Shown: positions 7,493 to 15,984 of the stretch, piece by piece | How positions within the stretch are numbered: position 1 is the first letter of the stretch | How the letters are laid out: every line of letters begins with the position of its first letter | NCBI GenBank assembly: GCA_963601915.1 | Contig: CAVCGL010000006.1 | Location: forward strand, 78,527 to 142,526 | DNA: 64,000 nt | Source: Butyricicoccus_A sp963601915 | GTDB lineage: Bacteria; Bacillota; Clostridia; Oscillospirales; Butyricicoccaceae | Reading direction: 5' to 3' | The notes under the pieces: generated by a model | Database searches by the model: none | Seen by the model: only the letters and a program-made list of their open reading frames with translations | What the model was told of the DNA's origin: nothing | Made by a program: the position numbers and the translations under genes

Positions 7493-8752
7493 CTATTCTT
7501 CCTCTTGTGTCTGCCGAATGACGATAAACAGTCCCTGAGACGCCGTCGGCGTAATGACCAGCTGGTCGTTGCTGACGGATTCCAGCTCATAGCCGACTGA
7601 CTCCATGCCCTCGGCCAGTCTCTGCATCATTTCCAACCCGCCGTCTACGCGGTAATATTTCACGCCGTCCTCCGCTGCAATCAGCTCTGCCGACGCGGAC
7701 AGCTCCGGCAGACCGGCATTGCCCGCCGCCGCAATCACATAGGAATAGCTCATGTCCGTCACAGCCTCCGGCAAACGCAGATCCTGAGATAAAACACTGC
7801 TGCTCTGCGTGCCGGACTTCTGCACGGATGCTTCCTGTTTGGTCGTATTGACAAACAAACCGCCCAATACGCCGGAACAAATCAACAGCGCAAAAATCGC
7901 AGCAAAGCACGCCAACTCCACAACCGGAATGCGCAGCCCCAGCGCCCGCCAGCCAGCTCGTTCTCTCTGCTGACGCACAGCACTTCTGACCACCTCGTCG
8001 CGCAGCTCTTCCGGCGCTTTCTCTTCCTCCATATGCGACAGCTCACGGCCAATCAGCGTCAAGTCGTTGAGATACGCCGCACAGCGCGAACATTCCTGGA
8101 TATGATCGAGCAGCGCGGTCTTGTCATCCTCTTCCATGCATTCATCGACATATTGGCTGCACAGCTCCTGAAAATGCGAGCAGTCTCGACCTTCTCCGTG
8201 CTTCTCTGGCTGCGGCAGCGCTCCCTGCCGCACAAGCAGCTCGCGCAGATTGCGCCGCGCACGGGAAATACGCAGGCGCACGCCATTGAGATCCAGTTTG
8301 AGCACCTGCCCCGTCTCCGCATCGCTCAAGCCAATCAAGTCGCGCAGCAGCAACACTTCTCTCTGCTGTCGGGTCAAGCGCAGCAGCTGCGTCTGAATCG
8401 CCGTATCCAGCTCAATCGGTTCCTGCTTGTGTCCGTGCTTTCCGTGCGGAATTTCGCGCAAACGAAAGACAGCCATCGTGCCCTTCGCACTGCGTTTGCG
8501 CTTTTGAATATCTGCGCAGACATCCGTCGCAAGGCGCAGTGCCCAAATGGACAAACGCAGCTCCATATTGCGGTGCAGCTTGCGATACACCTGATTGAAT
8601 GTCTCAATCGTCGCCTGTCGCGCCTCTTGTTCTTCGCCCAGATAACGCAGTGCATACTGATAGACGCGCGGCTCCAGCCGGTCAACCAGTCGGGAGAAAG
8701 CGTCCTCATCTCCGCTGAGAACTCGTTCTACCAGACTATTTTCGTCAAACAT
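7493..8752 (-). CDS. ECF-type sigma factor fused to a membrane anti-sigma domain
   Basis: A single 419-residue protein that joins parts normally encoded by two genes. Residues 1-90 look like sigma-70 region 2 and residues 120-175 like region 4 (helix-turn-helix LIGLSDAETGQVLKLDLNGVRLRISRARRNL, split). Residues 191-224 carry a zinc-finger anti-sigma pattern, Cys191, His217, Cys221 and Cys224. A membrane segment follows at about 277-300, then an external domain of about 120 residues. It overlaps the end of the dusB ribosome binding context: its GGAGG lies in the last dusB codons and the genes are 3 bases apart. The likely role is sensing an external signal and transcribing a regulon, with the sigma tethered to the membrane until proteolysis. 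No frameshift is needed to make the fusion. Confidence 0.8.
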   Translation of the reverse strand: MFDENSLVERVLSGDEDAFSRLVDRLEPRVYQYALRYLGEEQEARQATIETFNQVYRKLHRNMELRLSIWALRLATDVCADIQKRKRSAKGTMAVFRLREIPHGKHGHKQEPIELDTAIQTQLLRLTRQQREVLLLRDLIGLSDAETGQVLKLDLNGVRLRISRARRNLRELLVRQGALPQPEKHGEGRDCSHFQELCSQYVDECMEEDDKTALLDHIQECSRCAAYLNDLTLIGRELSHMEEEKAPEELRDEVVRSAVRQQRERAGWRALGLRIPVVELACFAAIFALLICSGVLGGLFVNTTKQEASVQKSGTQSSSVLSQDLRLPEAVTDMSYSYVIAAAGNAGLPELSASAELIAAEDGVKYYRVDGGLEMMQRLAEGMESVGYELESVSNDQLVITPTASQGLFIVIRQTQEEE

Positions 8753-8755
8753 GCG

Positions 8756-9733
8756 TTATCCCTCCAGTTTTGCCGCTTCCGTCAGCATGGCATCCAGCTC
8801 TTCAAACGAATTTAATTCCGAAATACCCGCCTTGAGACGTTTGGTTCCGCGCACGCCCTTGAGGTACCAAGCGATGTGCTTGCGCGCCTGCAGCATCGCG
8901 ATGTGCTCGCCCTTTTGTTCCGCCGCCAGAACAATCTGCCTGCGCGCTGTTTCCAGCCGCTCATGCAGCGGCGGAAGCGGCGGCACCGGCTGTCCTGCCA
9001 GCATAGCATTGCACTGCCCAAACAGCCATGGATTGCCCAGCGCACCGCGGCCAATCATGACGGCATCCGCGCCGGTTGCTTCCAAAATATCCATCGCTTT
9101 CTGCGCACTGTCCACATCACCGTTTGCAATGACAGGAATCGACACCGCCTGCTTTACCTGCGCAATCGCCTCCCAGTCCGCTTTTCCGGCATACATCTGC
9201 GCTCTGGTGCGGCCGTGCAGCGTGATCGCCGCCGCACCTGCTGCCTCTGCCATCTTGGCAAAGTCCAAATAATTCTGACTGTCAGCGTCCCAGCCCTTGC
9301 GAAATTTTACCGTCACCGGCACATCGACAGCCTTTACAACGGCGCGAATAATCTCTTCCGCCAGCTTCGGCTGACACATCAGCGCGCTGCCGTCGCCGCC
9401 CTTAACGATTTTAGGTGCCGGACAGCCCATATTGATGTCGATGAGCTGTGCACCGGAAATATCCAATGCTTTTTTTGCACCGTCCGCCATATACGCCGGA
9501 TTGCTGCCAAAAATCTGTACCCATCCCGGCTTTTCCGCCGGAGCCAGAGAAAGCAGTTCCCGTGTCTTTTTGTCCTGAAACAGCAGAGCCTGCGTGGAAA
9601 TCATCTCACTGATCGTTGCCGCCGCACCGCATTCTCGGCAGATCTGCCGGAACGCCCGATCCGTCACGCCTGCCATTGGTGCCATGATGAATCGTCCGTC
9701 AATCTTCACATTCCCAATCCAAAACCCTGTCAT
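8756..9733 (-). CDS. dusB: tRNA-dihydrouridine synthase
   Basis: FMN enzyme that reduces specific uridines in the tRNA D-loop; 325 residues. Motifs: FIMAPMAGVTDRAFR near residue 15, the substrate and flavin segment DINMGCPAPKIVKGGDGSAL near residue 95-114 with the catalytic Cys in MGCP, FRKGWD, LHGRTRAQMY and VMIGRGALGNPWLF. The start is the ATG at 9731-9733 because CAGGAG lies 7 bases upstream; the reading frame is open further upstream but has no ribosome binding site. It heads the operon with the sigma/anti-sigma gene. Confidence 0.95.
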   Translation of the reverse strand: MTGFWIGNVKIDGRFIMAPMAGVTDRAFRQICRECGAAATISEMISTQALLFQDKKTRELLSLAPAEKPGWVQIFGSNPAYMADGAKKALDISGAQLIDINMGCPAPKIVKGGDGSALMCQPKLAEEIIRAVVKAVDVPVTVKFRKGWDADSQNYLDFAKMAEAAGAAAITLHGRTRAQMYAGKADWEAIAQVKQAVSIPVIANGDVDSAQKAMDILEATGADAVMIGRGALGNPWLFGQCNAMLAGQPVPPLPPLHERLETARRQIVLAAEQKGEHIAMLQARKHIAWYLKGVRGTKRLKAGISELNSFEELDAMLTEAAKLEG

Positions 9734-9776
9734 ATGCTTTCTCCTGCTATTCGTTGTGTCAGATATACTTGTTATC

Positions 9777-9805
9777 AGTGTAGCATTGTTTCGCTGGTTT
9801 GACAA
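9777..9805 (-). promoter_or_regulatory. Promoter of dusB
   Basis: TTGTCA (9800-9805), 17 bases, TACACT (9777-9782) on the minus strand, about 40 bases before the dusB start. Confidence 0.6.
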
Positions 9806-9807
9806 GC

Positions 9808-9838
9808 AAAAAGGGACTTCCGGTTTCCGGAAATCCCT
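9808..9838 (-). terminator. Terminator after the dedA gene
   Basis: Minus-strand hairpin AAGGGA-TTCCGG / CCGGAA-TCCCTT with a short loop, followed by TTTTTG; it starts 14 bases after the dedA stop. Confidence 0.8.
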
Positions 9839-9851
9839 TCCTATTCTAGGT

Positions 9852-10358
9852 TTAGTGGACAAAATTGAGTGCATGTCCCAAGAAATAGCCTGCACTGACA
9901 AACGCGGCATTATAGCACACAATTCCCAGCGCGCTGGCCGTCAAAAACGAAATCGGTTCCACCTCGCAGACACCCGCCGGGAGCGGCAGCAGTGTCCGCA
10001 CGACAGGCAGAATGCGTCCGATAAAAATTTTGAGAAAGCTCCTGTGATGCAGATATTCCTCACAGCGTTCACACGCCTGTTTGACTTTCGGCCCACGCGC
10101 CTTGAGCCAGTGCATGAGCGGATGGCCGCCCAATCGGCCAATGTAATACATCACCGTTGTTCCGATCATGCCGCCGACAACCGTCAGCACAATCGCAAAC
10201 AGCAGCGACATTTTGCCGGTCGCAGCATAAATGCCTGCGGCAGGCAGCACAACGCCCGCCGGCATTCCCGGACAGTTCATCGCTTCCAGACAAGTAATCA
10301 CCAAAAAGACAACGGCGCCGTATTTGGCGATCCAATCCATAATGGTATTGACATCCAC
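9852..10358 (-). CDS. DedA family membrane protein
   Basis: Small DedA/SNARE-associated type integral membrane protein, 168 residues. Seen: the N-terminal amphipathic and membrane segments, a Glu-containing stretch CLEAMNCPGMPAGVVLPAAG near residue 20, the GGMIGTTVMYYIGRLGG segment, and the conserved FIGRILPVVRTLLPLPAG motif near residue 120 with the essential arginines. DedA proteins are proposed polyprenyl-phosphate or lipid flippases. The start is GTG at 10356-10358, four bases after AGGGG; an internal ATG lacks a ribosome binding site. Confidence 0.88.
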   Translation of the reverse strand: MDVNTIMDWIAKYGAVVFLVITCLEAMNCPGMPAGVVLPAAGIYAATGKMSLLFAIVLTVVGGMIGTTVMYYIGRLGGHPLMHWLKARGPKVKQACERCEEYLHHRSFLKIFIGRILPVVRTLLPLPAGVCEVEPISFLTASALGIVCYNAAFVSAGYFLGHALNFVH

Positions 10359-10399
10359 GGTTCCCCTGACCTCACTTTCGATTCGGGTTTCGCGGTACC

Positions 10400-10648
10400 T
10401 TACTCTTTCTCTTGCGTATGTTCTTCGTCGGTCTTTTGCTCTATCTGCTTCGGCTCGTCCTCCTCGTCTTCCCATTTCTCGCTGAGAATTTCATCCAGCA
10501 TAGATCCAGGTTTGCGCGGCATATGATGAATCAATTTTCCACCCAGCCCAAACACGGCGGCAAACATACCAAAGAACAACAGGATGGGGTATATTTCTTC
10601 TTTGATTTCCGGTGTCAGCGCCAGCAGCGGCGCGATGTGCATCAGCAT
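10400..10648 (-). CDS. Small membrane protein of unknown function
   Basis: 82 residues. An N-terminal hydrophobic stretch (about 13-41, with a GMFAAVFGLGG segment) is followed by a very acidic cytoplasmic-looking tail rich in Glu, Asp and Lys. The ATG has AAAGGAG 6 bases upstream, so expression is credible. It lies 41 bases upstream of the dedA gene on the same strand and is probably co-transcribed. No family recognised. Confidence 0.7.
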   Translation of the reverse strand: MLMHIAPLLALTPEIKEEIYPILLFFGMFAAVFGLGGKLIHHMPRKPGSMLDEILSEKWEDEEDEPKQIEQKTDEEHTQEKE

Positions 10649-10744
10649 GTTCTGCTCCTTTCCCGTTTTCTTCTGCGTTTATCATAGTCTCTTTTTGTCG
10701 CAGATGCAAGCGCACGTGCAGAGTTTTACATTCTATTCACACAC

Positions 10745-10779
10745 GCAAAAACGCAGGCGTTATTGCACACCTGCGTTTC
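10745..10779 (-). terminator. Terminator after spoIIE
   Basis: Minus-strand AACGCAGG/CCTGCGTT hairpin with TTTTTG tail directly after the spoIIE stop. Confidence 0.75.
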
Positions 10780-10786
10780 TCTCCTG

Positions 10787-13102
10787 TTATTCTTTGCGTC
10801 TGCCGAGATATACGACTGCCGCACTCATATCATCCGGCGCACCGCGCGCCGATCCTTCCAGCACAATTCTCGCCGCCAGCTCCCGCGCAGACAGCCGCAA
10901 ACTGTCCGACAGCAAGTCTTCCACCCAGCCTGCATTGCTTCCATCCGCATCGACAATACCATCGCTGAGCAGCACCAGCGCATCCTGTCCGCCCATGCGG
11001 AACTGTGTGACATCCATGTCACCCGCTTCTTCCAATCCCGCCGGAAGCGTGCTGGATAAAATGCGCCGCACGCGTACACTGCCGTCGCCATCTACCGCCC
11101 GCACAAAGCTCGGCGCCGCCCCGCATTTGACGGAGACCGTCTCACCGGTAAACAAATCAATGGTACCTATATCCAATGTCACGAATTTTTTGCCCTGCGT
11201 GCGCAGTTTGAGTGCCGGACCAATGGTGCGAACACAGTCTGCCGCGGAAATACCGGCGCGCAAAAATCGTTCCGCCATGCGCACGGTGCTTTCGGATTCC
11301 TCCCGCGCTTCTTCCCCGGATCCCATGCCATCCGACAAGATGACACACGCCGTTCCTTCTTCCGTCGTAAAATAGCGAATGCAGTCGCCGGAAACCTGTT
11401 GTCCCTCGCGCGTGCGTGTGCCGATGCCAACCGTGATATAATACGGTTCCTGTTCCCGAAACACCAGCCGAATCCCGCTCGCTTCATACTGCGTCTCCGG
11501 TTTTGCCAAAGATACATTCATGAGTGCCCCCAATCCAGAGGCAAATCCCTCTTGATTGCGCAGAATCCGCGACACACATTCTCCCGTCAGCTCCAAATGC
11601 AGCCGCCCGCGGCGGTCTTTCCATGCCGCCACGGTGCGCACGCGCCCAAACGCCTCTGCATAAGTGCGCAGCTCTTTTTCCTGTGCCGGCAGGATCTCCG
11701 TGCCGCTGCTCATGCTCTCTCCTACCTGTTTCAAAATCCCAGTGACACCGGCATACTGCTGGGCGATCAATTTTCTTCCCGCTTCATTTTTCTTTTGCGT
11801 CTGTCGGCGCTGAAACAGCGCATCCATTCCTTCATTGACAGCGAGGACAAAATCAGAAAATCGCAGGCACTGCGCCGCAAATCGCCCTGGAAAATCGCTG
11901 GCGGTAATATGTCCGCTGCGCAAAAGCGGGCCGGAAATCGCATCCAGCGTGCGCAGTGTTGATAGCTTATCCCGCTCCCAGCAGGTCTCACGCGCCGAGC
12001 AGCGGCGGCACACCCGATCGGCAGTGCGGTCAAACACGGCGCCGAGATCGCTCTCTTCTTTATGTGCTTTTCCGTTGTTCGCCAACGCCTGATACATCTC
12101 TGAAAAGGCCTCCGATGTCACCGATGCATACTGATTTGCCACGCGGCTGATACGCGCAGCATAATCGGTCGGTTTGGGGTCGGTTGGAATCAGACGCTCT
12201 TTCCATTCCTCCCACAGCTCTTCCGGCAGCAGGACAAAGCAAACCGAGGCGACAAAGCATTCATAGATACCGGACAAATACGCAGCTTCTCCGCCCAGCA
12301 AATGCACCGCCGCATGGGTCAGCACAAACGCCGTGGCAAATACGATGCGCCCGCCACGCAGAAAAAATCCCGCAGCCATACCGGAAACGGCGTATACGCC
12401 CGCATAATACAGCCCGGCACCGCCCGCCGCATCCATGGCGATGCCAATGCCGACACCACAAGCCGCACCATAGGAAAAGCCGCCCATATAACTCATCGCC
12501 ATCACGACAAACAGCGCCGCAATGCGGGCCGGACAAACGAGATCTGCCACAGAAAACGGATACGCCGCCATGAGCAGCGTCGCCACTAAAACCAGCATTC
12601 CGCCAAAGCGAACGACCTGCGGCCGCCCGCGCATCGTATCCAAAGCCGCTTCATAAAAATACGCGGCACCGCCCGCCAGCACAATGCGGCACGCAAACAG
12701 CAGTGCTGTTTCCCACTTTACTCCATCTGCAAAAACAAAAATTGCTCCTGTCGCAGCAACAGAAGCCGCAGACATCGCAGGAAAAAACCATCGTGCCGAT
12801 GGAATTTGTGTACCGGAAAAAATCGTCGCGGCAGCCAATGTCATCAGCGCCGCCCCCGCATACGGCACCCCTTCCGCCCCATGCATGGACAGCAAATAGC
12901 CGACAAACGTACCGAGCACTGCGCCGAAGCCGTAGCCGGTTCGGCACGCCGCCGCAGCAAATGCCACTCCAAACGGCGCGCCGACTCCCGTAATATGTGC
13001 ACAGGACAGCAAGGCCGCCCCGACAACGTACAGCGCAGATACGCCGCGTTTTCGAGCCCGCATACTTCCTGATTGTTTTCGCTGTTTCTGTTTTTCGAGC
13101 AT
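10787..13102 (-). CDS. spoIIE: Stage II sporulation protein E, PP2C serine phosphatase
   Basis: Membrane phosphatase that dephosphorylates SpoIIAA and so releases sigma-F in the forespore; it also helps place the polar septum. From the chosen start it has 771 residues (Bacillus 827). About residues 25-300 are a run of hydrophobic helices, followed by a regulatory region with a CRRCSARETCW cluster, and a C-terminal PP2C domain with ILSDGMGSGEEA and LLSDGIVDADG, which contain metal-binding aspartates. The ATG at 13100-13102 has AGGAGG 11 bases upstream; the ATG at 13124-13126 is an alternative with a weak GAGG. Its presence implies that the organism can form spores. Confidence 0.92.
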   Translation of the reverse strand: MLEKQKQRKQSGSMRARKRGVSALYVVGAALLSCAHITGVGAPFGVAFAAAACRTGYGFGAVLGTFVGYLLSMHGAEGVPYAGAALMTLAAATIFSGTQIPSARWFFPAMSAASVAATGAIFVFADGVKWETALLFACRIVLAGGAAYFYEAALDTMRGRPQVVRFGGMLVLVATLLMAAYPFSVADLVCPARIAALFVVMAMSYMGGFSYGAACGVGIGIAMDAAGGAGLYYAGVYAVSGMAAGFFLRGGRIVFATAFVLTHAAVHLLGGEAAYLSGIYECFVASVCFVLLPEELWEEWKERLIPTDPKPTDYAARISRVANQYASVTSEAFSEMYQALANNGKAHKEESDLGAVFDRTADRVCRRCSARETCWERDKLSTLRTLDAISGPLLRSGHITASDFPGRFAAQCLRFSDFVLAVNEGMDALFQRRQTQKKNEAGRKLIAQQYAGVTGILKQVGESMSSGTEILPAQEKELRTYAEAFGRVRTVAAWKDRRGRLHLELTGECVSRILRNQEGFASGLGALMNVSLAKPETQYEASGIRLVFREQEPYYITVGIGTRTREGQQVSGDCIRYFTTEEGTACVILSDGMGSGEEAREESESTVRMAERFLRAGISAADCVRTIGPALKLRTQGKKFVTLDIGTIDLFTGETVSVKCGAAPSFVRAVDGDGSVRVRRILSSTLPAGLEEAGDMDVTQFRMGGQDALVLLSDGIVDADGSNAGWVEDLLSDSLRLSARELAARIVLEGSARGAPDDMSAAVVYLGRRKE

Positions 13103-13193
13103 ATGTATTCGCGCCTCCTGTTTCATGTCCTCAGTATATCGAAGCGCAAATAAAAAGTCCGTCGAAGCTGCGGATGCCGTTTGCTTTTCTAGT

Positions 13194-13225
13194 ACAAAAA
13201 AACGACAGTCCGCAGACTGCCGTTT
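13194..13225 (-). terminator. Terminator after the fumarate reductase operon
   Basis: Minus-strand hairpin AACGGCAGTC-TGCG-GACTGTCGTT followed by TTTTTTT, 5 bases after the iron-sulfur subunit stop. Confidence 0.88.
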
Positions 13226-13229
13226 TTCC

Positions 13230-13931
13230 TCATCGCTTCCAGATTGCCGCCGCATTAGAGCGCACCATCAGTTCTTCTACTGGAATGCCCGCCGGACAAA
13301 TATCCTGACACGCCAGCGATTTGCCGCATCCCTCATAATAGATCCTGCGATACTGCTCGGCGAGTCTCTGCTTATGCGCCGCATCGGTCTCCTGATCCAG
13401 CACGCGAAATGCTTGAACCGCCGCAGCGGCACCGCCAAACGACTGCTCTGCGCAAAAATTCGGGCAAATTTCCAAGCAGCAGCCGCATTGCAGGCAGCGC
13501 GCCGACTGGTACCGCGCGGCATGGGTACGGGAACGCTTCTCCGCATCACCCTCCAGCCACACCTGCATCTCTTTGAGCCGGTCAAACAAAACGCGCCGAT
13601 CCACAATCAAATCACGCACAAGTGGGAATTTGCTCAGCGGTTCCAATACGATCTCTGCGCCTTTGACGTCACGCAGAAAGACCGAACACGCCAACCGCGG
13701 CACACCGTTGATGCGCATAGCGCAAGCCCCGCATTTTCGCACCAAGCAGCTGCATTCCCAGCCAATCGGCTGCGCCGGTGCTCCGTCTGCATCGCACAGC
13801 GGCATCCGCGCATTGAGCTCGCGCAGGACATCGGCAACCGAAGCATTTCCTTCGTTTTCACACACAAAGGTCTGCCAATACGGTGCGTCCTGCGCGCTGC
13901 GCTGCCGTTTGATTCGGATTTCATAGTTCAT
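13230..13931 (-). CDS. frdB: Fumarate reductase/succinate dehydrogenase iron-sulfur subunit
   Basis: Electron-transfer subunit, 233 residues. The N-terminal plant-type ferredoxin domain shows CSCLVRKCGAC near residue 60 and a fourth Cys in RLAC for the 2Fe-2S centre. The C-terminal part has CLQCGCCLEICP near residue 146 and CGKSLACQDICP near residue 204 for 4Fe-4S and 3Fe-4S type centres. It overlaps the flavoprotein gene by 4 bases (ATGA). It passes electrons between the flavoprotein and the membrane subunit. Confidence 0.93.
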   Translation of the reverse strand: MNYEIRIKRQRSAQDAPYWQTFVCENEGNASVADVLRELNARMPLCDADGAPAQPIGWECSCLVRKCGACAMRINGVPRLACSVFLRDVKGAEIVLEPLSKFPLVRDLIVDRRVLFDRLKEMQVWLEGDAEKRSRTHAARYQSARCLQCGCCLEICPNFCAEQSFGGAAAAVQAFRVLDQETDAAHKQRLAEQYRRIYYEGCGKSLACQDICPAGIPVEELMVRSNAAAIWKR

Positions 13932-15457
13932 GTCAACTCACCCCACGTAACAGCAATCTTCCCCTGCGTGAACTGCGTAATGGCAGCTGCACGATATTGC
14001 TCTCTGGTTTCCGGATAATCTGCGCGGAACTGTGCCCCGCGGCTTTCCTTCCGTTCCAGCGCACTCAGCAAGACTGCCTGTCCCAACAGAGCCAAATTGC
14101 CAGACAGAGACTGTACCGTGTGCAGAGCTTGTTTCATGGTCTGCTCTGTGCGCACCACGCCAAGCGCCTGCGCCAGCGTTTCATGCAGGATCTTTTGTTC
14201 CTGCACCGACGTTTTTTCTCCCGCCGGATGCACTGGACAAGAACACGTGCTGCCGTCCGCCTCTGCCAGTGCCGTCTGCGCCGCAATTCTGCCGCCATAT
14301 ATCGCACCGAGCAGCGAATTTCCGCCCAAGCGATTAGCTCCATGATACTGCGCACAGCATTCTCCTGCCGCATAGACATTGCGCATCCTTGTGCGGTGCT
14401 GGGTATCCACCTGCAGTCCACCCATAAAATAGTGAATGCCCGGCTCCACCGGAATCGGCTGTTCTTTTGGGTCTAATCCCAAGTATGTCAAGCAATCATC
14501 GCGCAACCCGGATAGTTTTTGTTCAAAAACAGCGCTGTCAAGCTCCGTCATATCCAAATAAACCGGCGTCTGCCGACGCACGCGCCAAATTTCCCGCGCC
14601 GTGATGTCGCGCGGCATCAAATTGCCCAGCTCTGGATACCGTTCTTCCATGAAATACCATGGCTTACCGTCACGCAGTGCATACAATCTGCCGCCTTCGC
14701 CGCGCGCCGCCTCACTGATGAGCAATCGTCTGCCGCCGCGCTTTGCCGTCGTCGGATGATACTGTATCATCTCGGCATTGGCAAGCGGCAAGCCCAATCG
14801 AAACAGCTCCGCAACCGCCTCGCCGGTATTGGCAAGAGAGCCTGTCGTATCGCCAAACAATCCGTGCATTCCGCCGCACGCCATAATGACAGCATCCGCT
14901 TGAATCGGCATCTGCTCTCCTGTGTAATCATCGCGCACCACGCATCCGCCGCAGGCATTCCCATCCAGCAGCAGCGTTTCAAACGTATGATGATCCAATC
15001 GCACGATGCGTTGTTCGCTCTTCCATCGGCGCACCGCATCAACCATCGCTGTGACGAGCTGTTTGCCGGTGTCACTCTGTGCAAACGCCGTGCGCTTCTT
15101 TTTTTGTCCGCCAAATGCGCGAACGTCTATCTCATCGTTTTCCGTGCGGTTAAATTGCACGCCAATCCGATCCAACCAACGAACCAGTTCCGGTGCGGCC
15201 TGCGTCAGTCCATGTACTGCTTGTGGATCTGCCAGTCCACAGGCAGCGCGCAGCGTATCCGCTTCGTGTTGTTCCGGCGTATCGCCTTCGCCTTTGGTGT
15301 TCAGCGCCGCATTGATGCCGCCCTCTGCCATGACCGACTGAGCGCGCTCTGACGGCTGCGCGGACACCAAAATCGCCTGCTGTCCCTGCTCTGCCGCCGT
15401 CCACGCCGCAGACAGTCCGGCAAGCCCTGCGCCAACAATCAACAGTGTCTTTTTCAT
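13928..15457 (-). CDS. frdA: Fumarate reductase/succinate dehydrogenase flavoprotein lacking the covalent-FAD histidine
   Basis: Catalytic subunit interconverting fumarate and succinate; 509 residues. FAD-binding GAGLAGLSAA at residues 9-18; substrate region with YHPTTAKRGGRRLLISEAARGEGG split over residues 235-260; C-terminal HGANRLGGNSLLGAIYGGR. At the place where covalently flavinylated homologues read R-S-H-T-x-A-A-x-G-G this protein reads RAQSVMAEGG, so Gln40 replaces the FAD-linking His. The family is also close to L-aspartate oxidase, but the adjoining iron-sulfur and membrane subunits favour fumarate reductase. The ATG at 15455-15457 overlaps the upstream stop (ATGA) and has AGGTGG before it. 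Confidence 0.9.
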   Translation of the reverse strand: MKKTLLIVGAGLAGLSAAWTAAEQGQQAILVSAQPSERAQSVMAEGGINAALNTKGEGDTPEQHEADTLRAACGLADPQAVHGLTQAAPELVRWLDRIGVQFNRTENDEIDVRAFGGQKKKRTAFAQSDTGKQLVTAMVDAVRRWKSEQRIVRLDHHTFETLLLDGNACGGCVVRDDYTGEQMPIQADAVIMACGGMHGLFGDTTGSLANTGEAVAELFRLGLPLANAEMIQYHPTTAKRGGRRLLISEAARGEGGRLYALRDGKPWYFMEERYPELGNLMPRDITAREIWRVRRQTPVYLDMTELDSAVFEQKLSGLRDDCLTYLGLDPKEQPIPVEPGIHYFMGGLQVDTQHRTRMRNVYAAGECCAQYHGANRLGGNSLLGAIYGGRIAAQTALAEADGSTCSCPVHPAGEKTSVQEQKILHETLAQALGVVRTEQTMKQALHTVQSLSGNLALLGQAVLLSALERKESRGAQFRADYPETREQYRAAAITQFTQGKIAVTWGELT

Positions 15458-15984
15458 ATCTGCCACCTAATATAATATAGTACGATGGATCCCGCCATAA
15501 ACAACAGCAGGATGGATAAGATCAAAAACAAATCTCCGCGCCGTTCTTTATATGCGATGACGCCCAGAGAAACCAGCAACGGGCGTACATTGACAAACAG
15601 ATGGACAAACAGCGCCGCAAGGAGCAGCAGCTGTGTCAGCAGCTTGACCGTTGTAAACGGTGTCAGGATATACAATCCGTCTTCGACGCTGCCGAAAATT
15701 CCCATGTGAAAAAACGCAAGAATCAAAATAGCCAGTCCACTGGCTCTTCGCGTCCAAAACAGTGCGTTTTGTTTTTTATACGCCCAACCGCTCTTGGTCT
15801 GGAAGGTCTGTATCGTCAAGCGTACACCGATGTACAGATGCAGAATCAATAGAATCATACCGATATACGCAAGAACCCTGCCAGAAATACTGCTGACACC
15901 CAGCAGCACAAAGCTGCCCAGCACGCCATGCAGCAGGAAGATGACGATCAGCAAGACCGACAGGATTGTATTGAGCTTTCTCAC
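15454..15984 (-). CDS. frdC: Membrane anchor (cytochrome b-like) subunit of fumarate reductase
   Basis: 176 residues with four or five hydrophobic helices. Histidines within or next to helices (LLHGVLG, LILHLYIG, AFFHMGIF, LFVHLFVN) are candidate haem b ligands, as in one-subunit Sdh/Frd anchors. The GTG start (15982-15984) has GGAGG 7 bases upstream and overlaps the previous stop as GTGA. It should connect the soluble subunits to the quinone pool or, in a quinone-poor anaerobe, to another membrane donor. Confidence 0.75.
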   Translation of the reverse strand: MRKLNTILSVLLIVIFLLHGVLGSFVLLGVSSISGRVLAYIGMILLILHLYIGVRLTIQTFQTKSGWAYKKQNALFWTRRASGLAILILAFFHMGIFGSVEDGLYILTPFTTVKLLTQLLLLAALFVHLFVNVRPLLVSLGVIAYKERRGDLFLILSILLLFMAGSIVLYYIRWQI

